Assembly (NCBI GenBank): GCA_004026145.2
Contig: CP034991.1
Location: 13,802,142-13,866,141 of the forward strand
From: Takifugu bimaculatus
Lineage: Eukaryota; Chordata; Actinopteri; Tetraodontiformes; Tetraodontidae
Length of the DNA stretch: 64,000 nt
Reading direction: 5' to 3'
Below, in pieces: positions 1 to 10,133 of this stretch (its first letter is position 1; each line of letters starts with the position of its first letter). Both the position numbers and the translations under genes were made by a program. Under the pieces are notes generated by a model. That model saw only the letters and a program-made list of their open reading frames with translations, made no database searches and had not been told where the DNA came from.

Positions 1-1083
1 GATTTTTGCAACGATATCACTTGTTATTCACACCCAATGGTTCCATTTGGCGTGACTAACAAATGATATTTATGATCAAATGGCAAATATAAATAGCACA
101 AAGGTGCGAAGACATAACTTTCAATTATGAACAATCATGTTGATGATGAATAACTTCATTTCTGTCCCTATAGCAAACTCGAGAAAACTGTTATGACCTT
201 TCACATCTCCAAACACTGAATAATCAACTTTGCTACTAAAGTTTTGATCCAAAACTGAGCAGAAATCTACTTTTTTCATTATTCCACAGCACCTGCTGTT
301 ATGAAATACCAATAATCTTTACCTGCAACACACTGTCAGACATCAGCCATCACTATTGTGCTACGACACTGCTGCCACGCAGGTCTCTGATAAAGAAAGA
401 GCTTTGGAGAGGACAGCAGTTTTGGTTCCTCATGAGGACGTGAAATGTCTAAATATGGACCTCAGGTGATTCCTGACACGAAAAATCCATTCTGAGTGAC
501 TATGACGAGAAAAATCCCTCGAGGGCGAAACAAGTGACACTTTACAGTTGAAGGAAAAATACTTTAAAATCCCCCAAAGTTCCCGAAACACAAATAATCT
601 TAAATTCTTCCTTTATTGAACTCTCTCAAGTAGAGCTACCTCATTCTCTCAATTAAAGGTCTAATTTTAAAATGTTTTACGCACAAAGATAATAAATCCC
701 GACAGTCAACCGTAATGAATGATCATCCGGCGACATTACGTAATCTGCTGTTATTACTGCAGATTTACAAACACGTCCTAATCCAGCTTTGTTCGCAGTT
801 TGACCACAAACATCAGGACTGCAGACGGTACCGAGGACACAGGGCTAAAGTGTAGTCAGGACAGAACTAAGTTTCCATTTAAAGATCCACATCCCATCTG
901 TGGCTCCGTCTCCATCGGTCCTTTAAGTATTTGTCTGTCTGGTTTTGGAGACGGTGCGAATACCAGTTAGACCAGGGCTGATTACAATCTGGTTCAAGAG
1001 GTTGGAGAGGTGGAATTCTCCTGATCTGGTCACAGTCTACTCACAGGTTGAAGGGCTGAATGGAAGCTTTTCAGTCTATTGAG

Positions 1084-1120
<37 letters not shown>

Positions 1121-1303
1121 CACAGCTTCAAGGCTTAGTGGTGGTGGTGGTGGTGGTGGGGGGGGGGGGGTGTCCCACATCACACAGAAGCTTAAATCTT
1201 TATTATGGTGGAGATTTAATTGTTAAAAACATCATAAAAATGTTTGGTCAGCACATCAGCACCATATCAAAGACATCAATCGTGAGGCTGGTTTGAAACT
1301 GGA
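1..1303. other. Non-coding flank 3' of the Myb/SANT-like gene
   Basis: No exon or RNA gene was recognised here. The stretch is of average base composition and holds a CA run followed by a GTG/G run at 1087-1170. Its right part (about 1199-1476) is probably the 3' untranslated region of the minus-strand gene that ends at 1477, because AATAAA hexamers on the minus strand occur at 1199-1204 and 1304-1309. Short open frames in this stretch show no domain and no splice context. Confidence 0.6.
1087..1170. repeat. Compound microsatellite (AC)n, then (GTG)n and a G tract
   Basis: An (AC) run of about 15 units covers 1087-1117. After about 20 unique bases, a GTG triplet array covers 1138-1158 and passes directly into 13 consecutive G residues (1158-1170). 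The short peptide with a His-Thr run and a Val/Gly run that can be read across it is a by-product of the repeats. Confidence 0.95.
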
Positions 1304-1309
1304 TTTATT
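1304..1309 (-). promoter_or_regulatory. Candidate polyadenylation signal AATAAA
   Basis: The hexamer AATAAA is read on the minus strand about 170 bases after the stop codon of the Myb/SANT-like gene. Two other minus-strand AATAAA copies exist, one overlapping the stop region (1480-1485) and one at 1199-1204. Which one is used cannot be told from sequence. Confidence 0.45.
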
Positions 1310-1476
1310 TATCTGAGAATTCCTGCTGCAAATACAGCAGAACTCCCTTCAGGATCTATTTGTGAGTCCTTACATGCTGAGTCTGTATTCTGGGTCAGCT
1401 CCTCTGCTTGGTTTAACTGGTTTCCAGCCTACATTTGACCCTGGAAATTGTCTGTCATTCAATCAAAATCTCTTTT

Positions 1477-3442
1477 TCATTTATTTGTTCCACCAGAACT
1501 GAAATAATTCTTCCTGGTGTGATTCGAGCTGAATTGTGCCTCTGCAACTGCCGGGTGTCCTCCACACCTGCACCTCTGCTCTCTGGTCAGACTGGTGAGG
1601 AGCTCCAGAACCCTGATCTCGTGCTCCATTCGGGCCTTCTCCCTCCTCTCCTCCCTCTCAGCCATCTCCCTCTGCCTGCACTCCTCCCGCTGCAGCCACT
1701 GGGCCAAGAGCTCCTGGTGCCAGCGAGCTTGATCCTGCCGCTGATTCTCCAGCTGCACAAAGAGGCCCCGCGTGTCCGACATCATCCGCTGGAAGCAGTC
1801 CGAGATGTGCCTGACGATGGGCTCCAGGCAGCTGGAGTCTGTGTGACAGTGGGCAGTGGTTGGGAGGGTGGGGGGGTTTGGAGGACCGTGGAGTGGAGAC
1901 GCAGTGGATCTGTCACGAGGGGCAGAAGCAGGTGGGGGTGCTATTCCATGTGGAGAAGGAATGCTCAAACTGGTTTCTTGAGTAGCTTTAAAACAGAACA
2001 AAAACCAAAACAGAAGAGAGATTGTAACTGGCAGCAGACACTGTTAGTCAGTGAAAATGATGAGGGCAGGGTTAGACTAAACTAAACATGCACAGACAAA
2101 GAGACAACAACAACTTAGTGCAGCCACATACCTGCGATCTCTCCATTGGTTGATGATTCTTGATCCTCTTCTGGGCATGGGCCCCTCTGCTGATGTGGGA
2201 ATCCCGTATTGCTAAATTCAAACACATCTGCTGAATGTTCTACACCCTCCAACTTGATGTCAGAGTCCAGCTGCCAAGAATAATGGCGTTCACCCTCCTC
2301 CAAAGAGCTCAGACTTGGTCCTCTCCTCTCCAAAGAAGCAAACCCATGTCCAGTGGCATCTATATTTAAACATGGTGTCCGATCTGGTGAAGCAGTATAG
2401 GGCCCTCCATTACCTGTTACGGCCCTCCGACTCAAAACAGCATCCATTTCTGTAAAGTATTTAAAAGTGCAAGGCTGCGAGCTGTCGACACTCCTCTGTA
2501 GTTTGGCTCTCACATAGTTGGCCTTTAGAGTTTTCACCCGGAGCCGACACTGCTGAGGGTTGCGGAAGAAACCCATTTCACTCATTCGGGCCGAGAGTTG
2601 CTTAAAGACATGGCGGTTTCGGAGGTTCTCCGCCAAACTCTTCTGGATGCGTTCGTCGCTCCAGGCACACAGCAACACCCGAGTCTCCTCCACGGTCCAG
2701 TTTACTGAACGCTCGGCCTCACGTTTTCCTTTGCAGTCAGAAAGAGTGGATGGTTACAGTAACAGCTGGGATATCACCTCTGCACCATTTCCAAGAGAAA
2801 CATCATTTAAACCCATCAGTTGTGGATGTAATAATGGTCATCACTGATGTGTCCTGTATATTTCATGCATAAGTTAAGCTCATATTCTAATTAAAACAAT
2901 AACATAACACACATCTAATATGACCACATTTGTTATTTAATTACCCTACCAAGTATCTAAAATGTAGATTTACATTATATATTTAGTCTGACGAGCACAA
3001 AAGACGACTATGTTAAAATAATGCAGATATTAAATGAAAATAAAGTTTTGACCGCCTGCATCTGATCATTTAGTTTAGATGGAGTTTAGAGGAAGCGGAT
3101 GTTACCATCTAGAAGTAAAATTGAAACCAACCTGCTACAGATGAACTGAAAGTTTGACTTATCCACAGTTCAGATACTTTACGGTAACAGAGTTTACGCA
3201 GAAACATGTGGAATGTCCCGAGAAATCTCTGAGTTTTATTATCGGCGAATACGCGATAAGAAATGAAGCATCAGTCTGTAAGAAGCTACATTAGAGGCTA
3301 ACAGGAAGCGCTTGCGGACATTATTACATCCCGCACGCTGTCCTGTCAATTAAGTCCCAAAATAAACACGTCGAGTGGTTAAAGGTTTCTTACTTCTTGC
3401 CGTCGAAACAGAGTTTGTCGAATTGATCATCGCAGGATTCAT
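1477..3442 (-). CDS. Myb/SANT-like (trihelix) DNA-binding protein with C-terminal coiled coil, three exons
   Basis: Three coding exons on the minus strand were assembled: 3442-3394 (49 bases), 2728-2132 (597) and 1985-1477 (509, including the TGA stop). They give 1155 bases, or 384 residues. Donors are GTAAGA after 3394 and GTATGT after 2132; acceptors end in AG just before 2728 and 1985. Both introns (665 and 146 bp) are phase 1 and the frames join exactly. The start at 3440-3442 is the first ATG in the frame; upstream the frame stays open but has no ATG. Residues about 25-112 form a Myb_DNA-bind_4/trihelix domain: W27, the motif AWSDE, RNRHVF, the QCR signature near 76-78, LKANY, and a closing FTEMDAVL. 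Residues 230-258 are Pro-rich. Residues about 286-350 are Glu/Arg/Gln-rich heptad-like coiled coil. The family is known for sequence-specific DNA binding in the nucleus, and similar domains occur in ZSCAN20/29-type proteins. There is no SCAN or zinc finger here. Orthology is unassigned, so no symbol is given. The role as a DNA-binding regulator is inferred from the domain. Confidence 0.9.
1986..2131 (-). other. Intron 2 of the Myb/SANT-like gene (146 bp)
   Basis: The donor GTATGT follows an exon ending in ATCGCAG, and the acceptor is a T-rich tract ending in TTTTAAAG. The intron is phase 1: one base of the interrupted Ala/Gly-type codon lies in exon 2 and two lie in exon 3. A compact intron of this size is common in fish genes. 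Confidence 0.85.
2729..3393 (-). other. Intron 1 of the Myb/SANT-like gene (665 bp)
   Basis: The donor is GAA|GTAAGA, close to the vertebrate consensus. The acceptor reads ACTGCAAAG after a C/T-rich stretch (ACTCTTTCTG). The intron is phase 1, AT-rich and without any open frame of note. The acceptor explains why the exon 2 frame has no ATG before the domain: the start codon lies in exon 1. Confidence 0.82.
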
Positions 3443-3479
3443 TTTTAGAAATTCGAAGGGATGTAAACAAAGCCGGCGG

Positions 3480-3545
3480 TGCCTCGGAAACAGCCCACTT
3501 CCGGGTAACGCCGCTTCAGCGCGTGATGTCACGCGCCTGGGCTGG
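3480..3545 (-). promoter_or_regulatory. CpG-rich TATA-less promoter with ETS-type and CRE-like sites
   Basis: This short GC- and CpG-rich patch sits 40-100 bases upstream of the start codon of the minus-strand gene. It contains the core CCGGAAGT on the minus strand (3497-3504, ETS/GABP type) and GTGATGTCAC (3523-3532), a variant of the CRE/ATF site embedded in a CG-rich near-palindrome. No TATA box is seen. ETS plus CRE sites near the start are known for housekeeping vertebrate promoters; use as a promoter here is inferred from position. Confidence 0.6.
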
Positions 3546-3599
3546 AAATAGCGACTTCCCCAAACATAAAATAGCAGAATAATAAAGTTTTCCACAAAG

Positions 3600-4958
3600 A
3601 CACATCTAAATTACATCAGACATTCTTCATATTACGCACTTATATATCGTCCCAGTTACTTTCATCAACATCATATAATTATAATTAAACTTGCATATTA
3701 TTCGTACGTGTGCTTTGCATCTGAGAACACCCTAGAATTATGTGATTATATATATTATATAAAAAAGCTGATTTTTTAAGAAATGTCAAAAGGTCTTAGG
3801 GAACATTTGACCCCCCCCCCCCCCTTTTTTTTTTTTTGTTTCTACAGTCGTCTATTTGACCCAAGAGGCATTTGTTGAATGGAGCGGCCATTTCCACTAA
3901 GACCCCTAAATTCATGTCAACATCTGAATATCAAGAGAGAAACATCCAGAGGAAACACCTCCAACAGACGAGGATGTGTTGGTGGTTTGTCTTGAGCATT
4001 CTCAGGATGTCTGTTAATCATGTGATGTCCCTCCTATTTCATCTTCTCTAATAGTCAGTCTTTCATCTACTAATACAACAATTAGTGGGAAGGGAGGGTC
4101 TCAAAGTGTTGCTAATGTGGATCCAGTCAGCCCTCCTGCTGGTACATTTGCATTTTCAGCATTCAGCCTTTGTTCTTCTGACTCAGAATGAGTTTAACGG
4201 GAATCTGCAAAAGAAAGCACTGGTGTTCTTTGGTGTTCTTTACAAATAAAGACAATTTTCCAAGTGTCTGAAGGAGAAATGTGTGTAAACCATACATTTA
4301 CTACATATCTTTATTTTATATAAATGCCAACCATGGCATGTCTGAGAGACAGACACTTCATGTAAAAAAAAAAAAGACTCTCAGACTTAAATATTCTCAA
4401 GAATAGTGGAATTAATATGACCACCAGAAACTGATTACACAACAGAAACTGTCCCTTTCAGTACTGTGCAATGACCTCACAAAGAGGAAATAAAAGTTCT
4501 AAAATAAGGCTCAGGGGTTTTTTTGTTTTTTTTTTACCTTTAGGAGCATCAGACAGTGGTCAAACGGCGAAAGTGGAGCAAAAACGCGTCACGTAAAAAT
4601 CCAAACACAAAACCTTCTTTGGAAAACCCCACCAAAATTGCTCTTAATTCATCATTATTACTGATGAGCTGTAAATATTAGAAGACTGACAATATAGGGA
4701 TGTTGAACAATTCAATCACCATCAAGCGAGCGGCTTTGAAAGCGCAGATGAGAGTAAGTGGAAGCCAAACAAGTGTGACAGAAAGGTTGCTCACAGATTG
4801 ACTATTGCGCAATCAACTTCAGTAAACAGCAGAGAATCATGAGACTTTTGGTCATCAAAGAGGCACGATGGCAGAATAAACGTCAGGCTGATAAAGTGGT
4901 TTGTTGTACAAGCTCTGCTTAGATTTTATCCTTCTTTATCTTGTAAACTGCAGCAATG

Positions 4959-4961
<3 letters not shown>
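3600..4961. other. Intergenic stretch, no gene recognised
   Basis: AT-rich sequence upstream of the Myb/SANT-like gene. It carries a C14-T13 homopolymer junction at 3811-3837 and a few short A/T runs. I see no exon, tRNA or complete transposon here. Confidence 0.55.
3811..3837. repeat. Homopolymer junction C14 followed by T13
   Basis: Fourteen C are followed immediately by 13 T, giving a 27-base all-pyrimidine strand. It is low-complexity and prone to sequencing and replication slippage, so exact lengths are uncertain. Confidence 0.95.

Positions 4962-5039
<78 letters not shown>
4962..5039. repeat. (CA)n microsatellite, about 78 bp
   Basis: A nearly pure CA run with two CG-containing interruptions (CACGCACGCA) in the middle. 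The run has no coding meaning. Confidence 0.97.
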
Positions 5040-5041
<2 letters not shown>

Positions 5042-7927
5042 TCATGTAGCAATGATGAGCCTGTCACAGAATAGGTAATTACAGGCAGAGAGGAGCTGAG
5101 ACAGTTGACTGGACATTCATCTCATTACTCAAACATGCCTCCAGGCTTTTCTCCAGCGGCCGCCTGAGCCTCATCACACACTCTCCTCTTACACAAACAA
5201 AGGCACACCATCCCTTTTTAAGGACTCAAAGCATTTCAGATCGATGTTTGGCCGCTAACAGCTGCCATTGGTGAACATTAGATTCTCTGCAGCATTTACA
5301 GGGATGACTATGTGTCTGTAGACCCTCCTGTGAACTGAACATGATGAGAGGCCGCTTTCTTTTATGTGTGATTTGTGGTGCAGAAAACCAGGTCAGTGAG
5401 CATACAGTGAGGTGTGGCGAGGTACAGACGGCTCACACGCTCAAAATGGTTACAGCAGTTCAGGCTGAAGAAGAACTGAGGCTACCCGCTGAGGGAGGAG
5501 GCGGGCTGATGCTACCCGACCGCTTCACATCAGAGGTTTGAAACTTTCACACCGCAAACGAGTGTAAGACTCAAATCAGGAGCAGTTTGTGGAATCTGCA
5601 TTGACTCTCAGACTGAGCAACTTCGCATTTATGAGTTCTCAATCCTCCATGACTGCTTTCTTCTGGTGGTTTTAGAACCTCGATGTTGTTTATATCTGTG
5701 TTCTTCTCTGTGTTTCTCACCACCAATGAAAAAAAAACAGTATGTTGTTTATATCTGTGTTCTTCTCTGTGTTTCTCATCACCAATGAAAAAAAAACAGT
5801 GAAATTAATGATTAATTATTAATATTTAAGTAATGTAAGTTGTTCTAAATGCCTTCAAGCTTCAGAGTTGTGCACACTTAGTGCAAAAAAACATGTTTAT
5901 ATTGTAAACAAGGCAAAAGCAGCATCACAGAGGATTTTTGTTGTTGGAGTTCTTATCACATTCTTCAGTACATCCATCTCCAAAAATAAACCACACAGGC
6001 TGCTTCCATCATCTGTGACTTTGGCATGAGAAGGATTTGTGCAATAGATGGAAAAACTCGGCCTCAGCGATAAAATTTGTTTAATTTAGGTGGCATTTAG
6101 ATTTGTTTTCATGTTGTAAAAGTTAATAAGGCTTTTCTCTAGCAGCGATTTCCCCACCCACGAACAAAAGCTAATGTAGCATTCAGCTCCATGATCGTGG
6201 CACAAAGATGCGTTCAAGATACATCAAGTATTTCATCGCCTTGTTGACCATCAGTCAGTGGTCCCAGCTTAGAATTCCCAGTATTAATAAACTCATCGGC
6301 CACACACTCCCCAGCATTTTCCAGGTGAACAGCTCTATGGGTCATTTACATCTTGCAGATACGAACCACATCTTTCAGCTCTGCCCCCTGACAGCTTTCC
6401 CTTAAGAATGCTCTGTACAGCAGGCAGAGAAAGTCAGGCTTTTGGACTGGAACCATAAGCTGCTCATTGCTTGTTTATACTACAACAACGCATGCAGACG
6501 CTGTTTGGCCGTGGCTGCCTTGTGCAGCTGCGAGGCATGTGCCTCCCCTCCACGGTGGGATGCTGAGCCACAGGATTTTAAAACACACATGGAGGAACCA
6601 CAGCAGGTCGTTTATCAGCTGTAAACGTAGCCTTCGGAGCCGTTGTGATGTTTTTCAAAGCTTCACTGCAGCCTCTCATGTGAAGGACTTGGTCCCTCGC
6701 CTGGCTGCCCTCTCATTTGCTCGTATTTTTATAGTAGCTACCAATTTGAAGAGGCCGCTTTGACCGATAGCAAACTTCTGGCAGCCGACTGCCTTTCAAA
6801 ACATTTCATACGTGCGGCAGATGTGTATACAGAATGAGGCAAACATTGGCTGTTATACGTTCAACAAGAGAGATGCGTTTGAGACGTGGTGATGAAGAAG
6901 TGCGGTTGTGGTGTAACGACAGCTCTACAGTACAGTAAATACAGTTCCTTCATCACATGTGGGTCACAGGCAGCTGAGATGATCCTCAGTCAAAATGCAC
7001 ATTTCCCATATGTCTCAGGAGCATCTGGAAGTCTGAGCAACCCCGCAGGGATTTCCACCTTGAATTCCTTCTTTCTTTGTTCGTGCAGTCGGCTGCTTCA
7101 AACAGGAACTCAGAACCTCAAAATGGAACAAAGAGTTGAGAAATTTCCCTCAAAAGCTTTGTTTTAAACAGCCACATTCCAAGAGGTTGAGCATTTGTTG
7201 TCCTCATCACATAAATGTCTTTATTCTTCACCTGCATTGTGATTAAATAAGGCTGAACGCTGTTATTGGTATCATCCATCTCTCGGTGCGCTTTTGTTTC
7301 TGGAATCCAGACAGAATTGAAATTCATCATTCAGCCTTTTCCCATTCCTCTGTTGCCCCCTGGGAGCCTTTGGATTGCTTGGAATGTGTCCCTCCTATGT
7401 CACCGAGGTGACCCCCTTTTGGTGGCCGGAGAATGTCCAGCATGTCAACGCCAGGACTGTTTTCACAGCCCTGAACAAGTGGCTGCGTTTCTTCTGGTAA
7501 AGTGATCCTGACCACACAGGAGGAGCCCTCCTCTGTAACAACCCATCCCCCCACCCCCAAACCACAGCAAACATCTGAACTCCTACTACTGTCAATCAGC
7601 ACCTGATTCTCCCAGCAGATGATCACAACCATGTGGAGGAACTGCTGGGTCCAACTGAACCAGGAATGTGTTTCTATACCAGTGAAAATACATTTTACTT
7701 TCTCTGGAAGCCTCCGAAGGTACAACGTTCGCAGTTTGAAGACCAAGAGCAACAACTTAAAGCATAAATCAACAAAAGCATGAACATCCCAAACCTGTCC
7801 CAGTCAGGACATAGCTGATCATTTTGGAGGACAGCAGAGATCAGAGTTGGTGTTTGATTTCAGAATTTGCATAAACATTGCAGAGGTTCAAGAGCTGCAA
7901 CAACAAACAGTACAGGTCATCACACTG
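5040..7927. other. Non-coding stretch, no gene recognised
   Basis: Apart from the 59-bp tandem duplication at 5683-5800, this is unique, mid-GC sequence. Several open frames of 60-140 codons exist on both strands (for example 7327-7755 minus), but none has a domain, a biased composition typical of protein, or flanking splice sites that would make an exon. Confidence 0.5.
5683..5800. repeat. Tandem duplication, 2 x 59 bp
   Basis: Copy one is 5683-5741 and copy two 5742-5800. Each starts ATGTTGTTTATATCTGTGTT and ends in an A-run followed by CAGT. The copies differ at one position (CACCACC versus CATCACC), so the duplication is recent. Confidence 0.95.
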
Positions 7928-8060
7928 GGATCTGTATCCCAAGCAGGGATCTGTGTCCCACACAGGGATCTGTGTCCCACACAGGGATCTGTATCCCAAG
8001 CAGGGATCTGTGTCCCACACAGGGATCTGTGTCCCATGCAGGGATCCGTGTCCCATGCAG
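7928..8060. repeat. 19-bp minisatellite, 7 copies
   Basis: Seven head-to-tail 19-bp units with consensus GGATCTGTGTCCCACACAG fill 133 bp exactly. Three variants occur in the order A B B A B C C', where A has GTATCCCAAGCAG, B has GTGTCCCACACAG and C has GTGTCCCATGCAG. The A-B-B / A-B-C order suggests that a 57-bp block of three units was duplicated. Because 19 is not a multiple of three, all frames are read through, which explains the overlapping open frames on both strands. Confidence 0.97.
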
Positions 8061-9943
8061 GGGTTCTGCAACCTGAATCCACTTTGCACCTCTGGAGCCA
8101 TAGAAGGTAATGAGTTCCAGAGCTGACATTGTTCTCTGAGGGATATTTGGACTTGCATTGTTCTGCTGTCCTCCGTCTGGACAAAGTGAGATGTGTGGAG
8201 TAAATCTTTAACTGAAGAGTAAACACTTTAAGTTCCACTGCAGTCGTGGAAGCTACAGCCTGATTTAGATATGGAGGATGAGGAGAAGTCAGTTATTAAA
8301 GTGTGTTTATTGTGTTTACTGACACACTTCAGTTCATATTTATCTGCTTGTGTGTCTCCTCAACTGTTTCTGGGCCCTTTTTAATGTCACCAGGAGAACG
8401 AGTGGGTCGCACAGGCAGCAGCATTTGTAGTTTCCTGGACTTTGGCATGATGTTCCTCTCCTGGTTCGGACAGGGAAGCACTGAGCCCAGTTCCTGATGG
8501 CTCTGCCAGAAACAGGCGGTGGCCAGATTCATCCACTCACCTGCCATCAGCAGTATGAGAGGAAGCAGGTGCAGATGAATTAGTGAGGAGCGCCGAAGAC
8601 CCAGGAGCTCAGCCAAACAATAATATCATTAACCACATAAAAACAGAGGAGCTCGGCTGGGACGGTGGGGAGATACTGGACTGGGAACAGCAGTAATTAG
8701 CCCGAGCAGCTGGGAGCATGTGTGTGTGTGTGTGTGGGGGGGGAGGGGGTCTGTCTTTCTGCCTGCCTGGACTACTTTTATGTCATTGTAACAAATCATC
8801 TATCATATTTTAACGGCACTGCTGACCTCAGAATGTCTGCGTCTCTTTGTTTATCTCACACAGTTGGTATTCGGGGGGGTGATTTGGAGGAAACAAAGGA
8901 AACAATGAGCCACCGACTCCCCCCAAACACACACACCTCCTTAACTAGCCCTCCTCCTTTCACAAGAGCAGGACAGGGTGAGAGCTGAAGCCCCACCCTG
9001 GAATAACAAGAAACATCCCAGAAGGCAAGAGGTCCAGAAGGTTCAGGGTGGGGTCACATGAGACCGTCAGATGTTTAATCATATTCACATCATCTTCACA
9101 CTCACACTCCGCTTTATGGCAAAAGCATCTCCATAAGCACCAGAACTCCCTAGTTTCCATACATACATACGGTCACTCAAACTCTGGAACAGAACCGGGG
9201 TTCTGTGTGGATCTGGTTACCATGTGAGGCAGATTTGTTCCAGTTTTGCTGTGCTGCTGTTCCAGTAAATCACTGCTCCAGACAAACGGATACAGTGATT
9301 ATTCTGATTATTCTTCACAGATTCCCTGTGAGTCTCTAGTGGAGGTTGGCTGGTATCAGGTCCATTCTGCTGTGTTCTGGCACCAGAGGACCAGACAGGC
9401 GCCAACTGTGGCAGGTTGAGCCCACATTTGTTCGCGACAACTGGCCTGATTGGGACCTGTCACTCATCAGTCATTGTGTTCTGATCCACCTGACACGTCC
9501 CAGTGCACGCTGCCTTTGACTCAACCGAGTCACCGATTGGTTAGCTAAAACCAAGTCCTGGGATGCAGAGGGTGGATCTGCATGAATTATATATTGCTCA
9601 TCTGTCAAACTGGTATGATGTCACATTGGTTCTGATTACTGGTTTGACAGGCACAGCTGATGCAGCCAGGCCCCCCCAGCTGTCCCCCCCATTAAGATTC
9701 CCTGTTCCATATGTTCTACAGACCAGCAGGCTCACTGAGGAACATAGAGCGCAGCAGTAGGCCCTGGATTAGATCTGGTGTGATCACCATCACATTTTTA
9801 AGGGAGTACACCACCGCCACTCCCAGTCCGTCCCACAAGAGCCAGACTCGCTGTCTCTTTGTGGATGTGAGATAAACTACAAAACACGATGACGGCTGCT
9901 TTGGTGGAGGCTTTACGCTGATGACGCACAGAGGAAACAATGG

Positions 9944-9944
<1 letters not shown>
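8061..9944. other. Non-coding stretch, no gene recognised
   Basis: Unique sequence with a short TG/G run near 8719-8750. I found no RNA gene and no complete mobile element. Open frames are under 100 codons and have no recognisable domain. Confidence 0.5.

Positions 9945-10000
<56 letters not shown>
9945..10000. repeat. (GT)n microsatellite
   Basis: About 28 GT units with one GC interruption. The minus-strand open frames across it encode only alternating His-Thr. Confidence 0.97.
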
Positions 10001-10087
10001 ATGGCAAATGACTACTGACATCACAACAAATTAGTCACGGTTGCAGCAGGATGCAATTTCATCACAACACACAAACTTCATGCTTGA

Positions 10088-10090
<3 letters not shown>

Positions 10091-10130
<40 letters not shown>

Positions 10131-10133
10131 CTC
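10091..10133. repeat. (CT)n microsatellite
   Basis: A CT run of about 18 units with one CG interruption near its right end. It is a polypyrimidine tract on the plus strand. Confidence 0.96.

Noticed and set aside
1435..2085. 216-codon plus-strand open frame
   Set aside because: It lies antisense over exon 3 of the Myb/SANT-like gene, whose minus-strand frame has a clear coiled coil and splice sites. The plus frame is a Leu/Pro-rich shadow.
3443..3595. N-terminal extension of the Myb/SANT-like protein upstream of 3442
   Set aside because: The frame is open but has no ATG, only a GTG at its far end, and it runs through the promoter-like CpG patch.
7327..7755. 142-codon minus-strand open frame
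   Set aside because: No domain, contradicted by another overlapping frame, and no splice context. Treated as chance.
7841..8238. Several overlapping open frames with repeated Cys/Pro/Gly peptides
   Set aside because: All are products of the 19-bp minisatellite read in different frames and strands.
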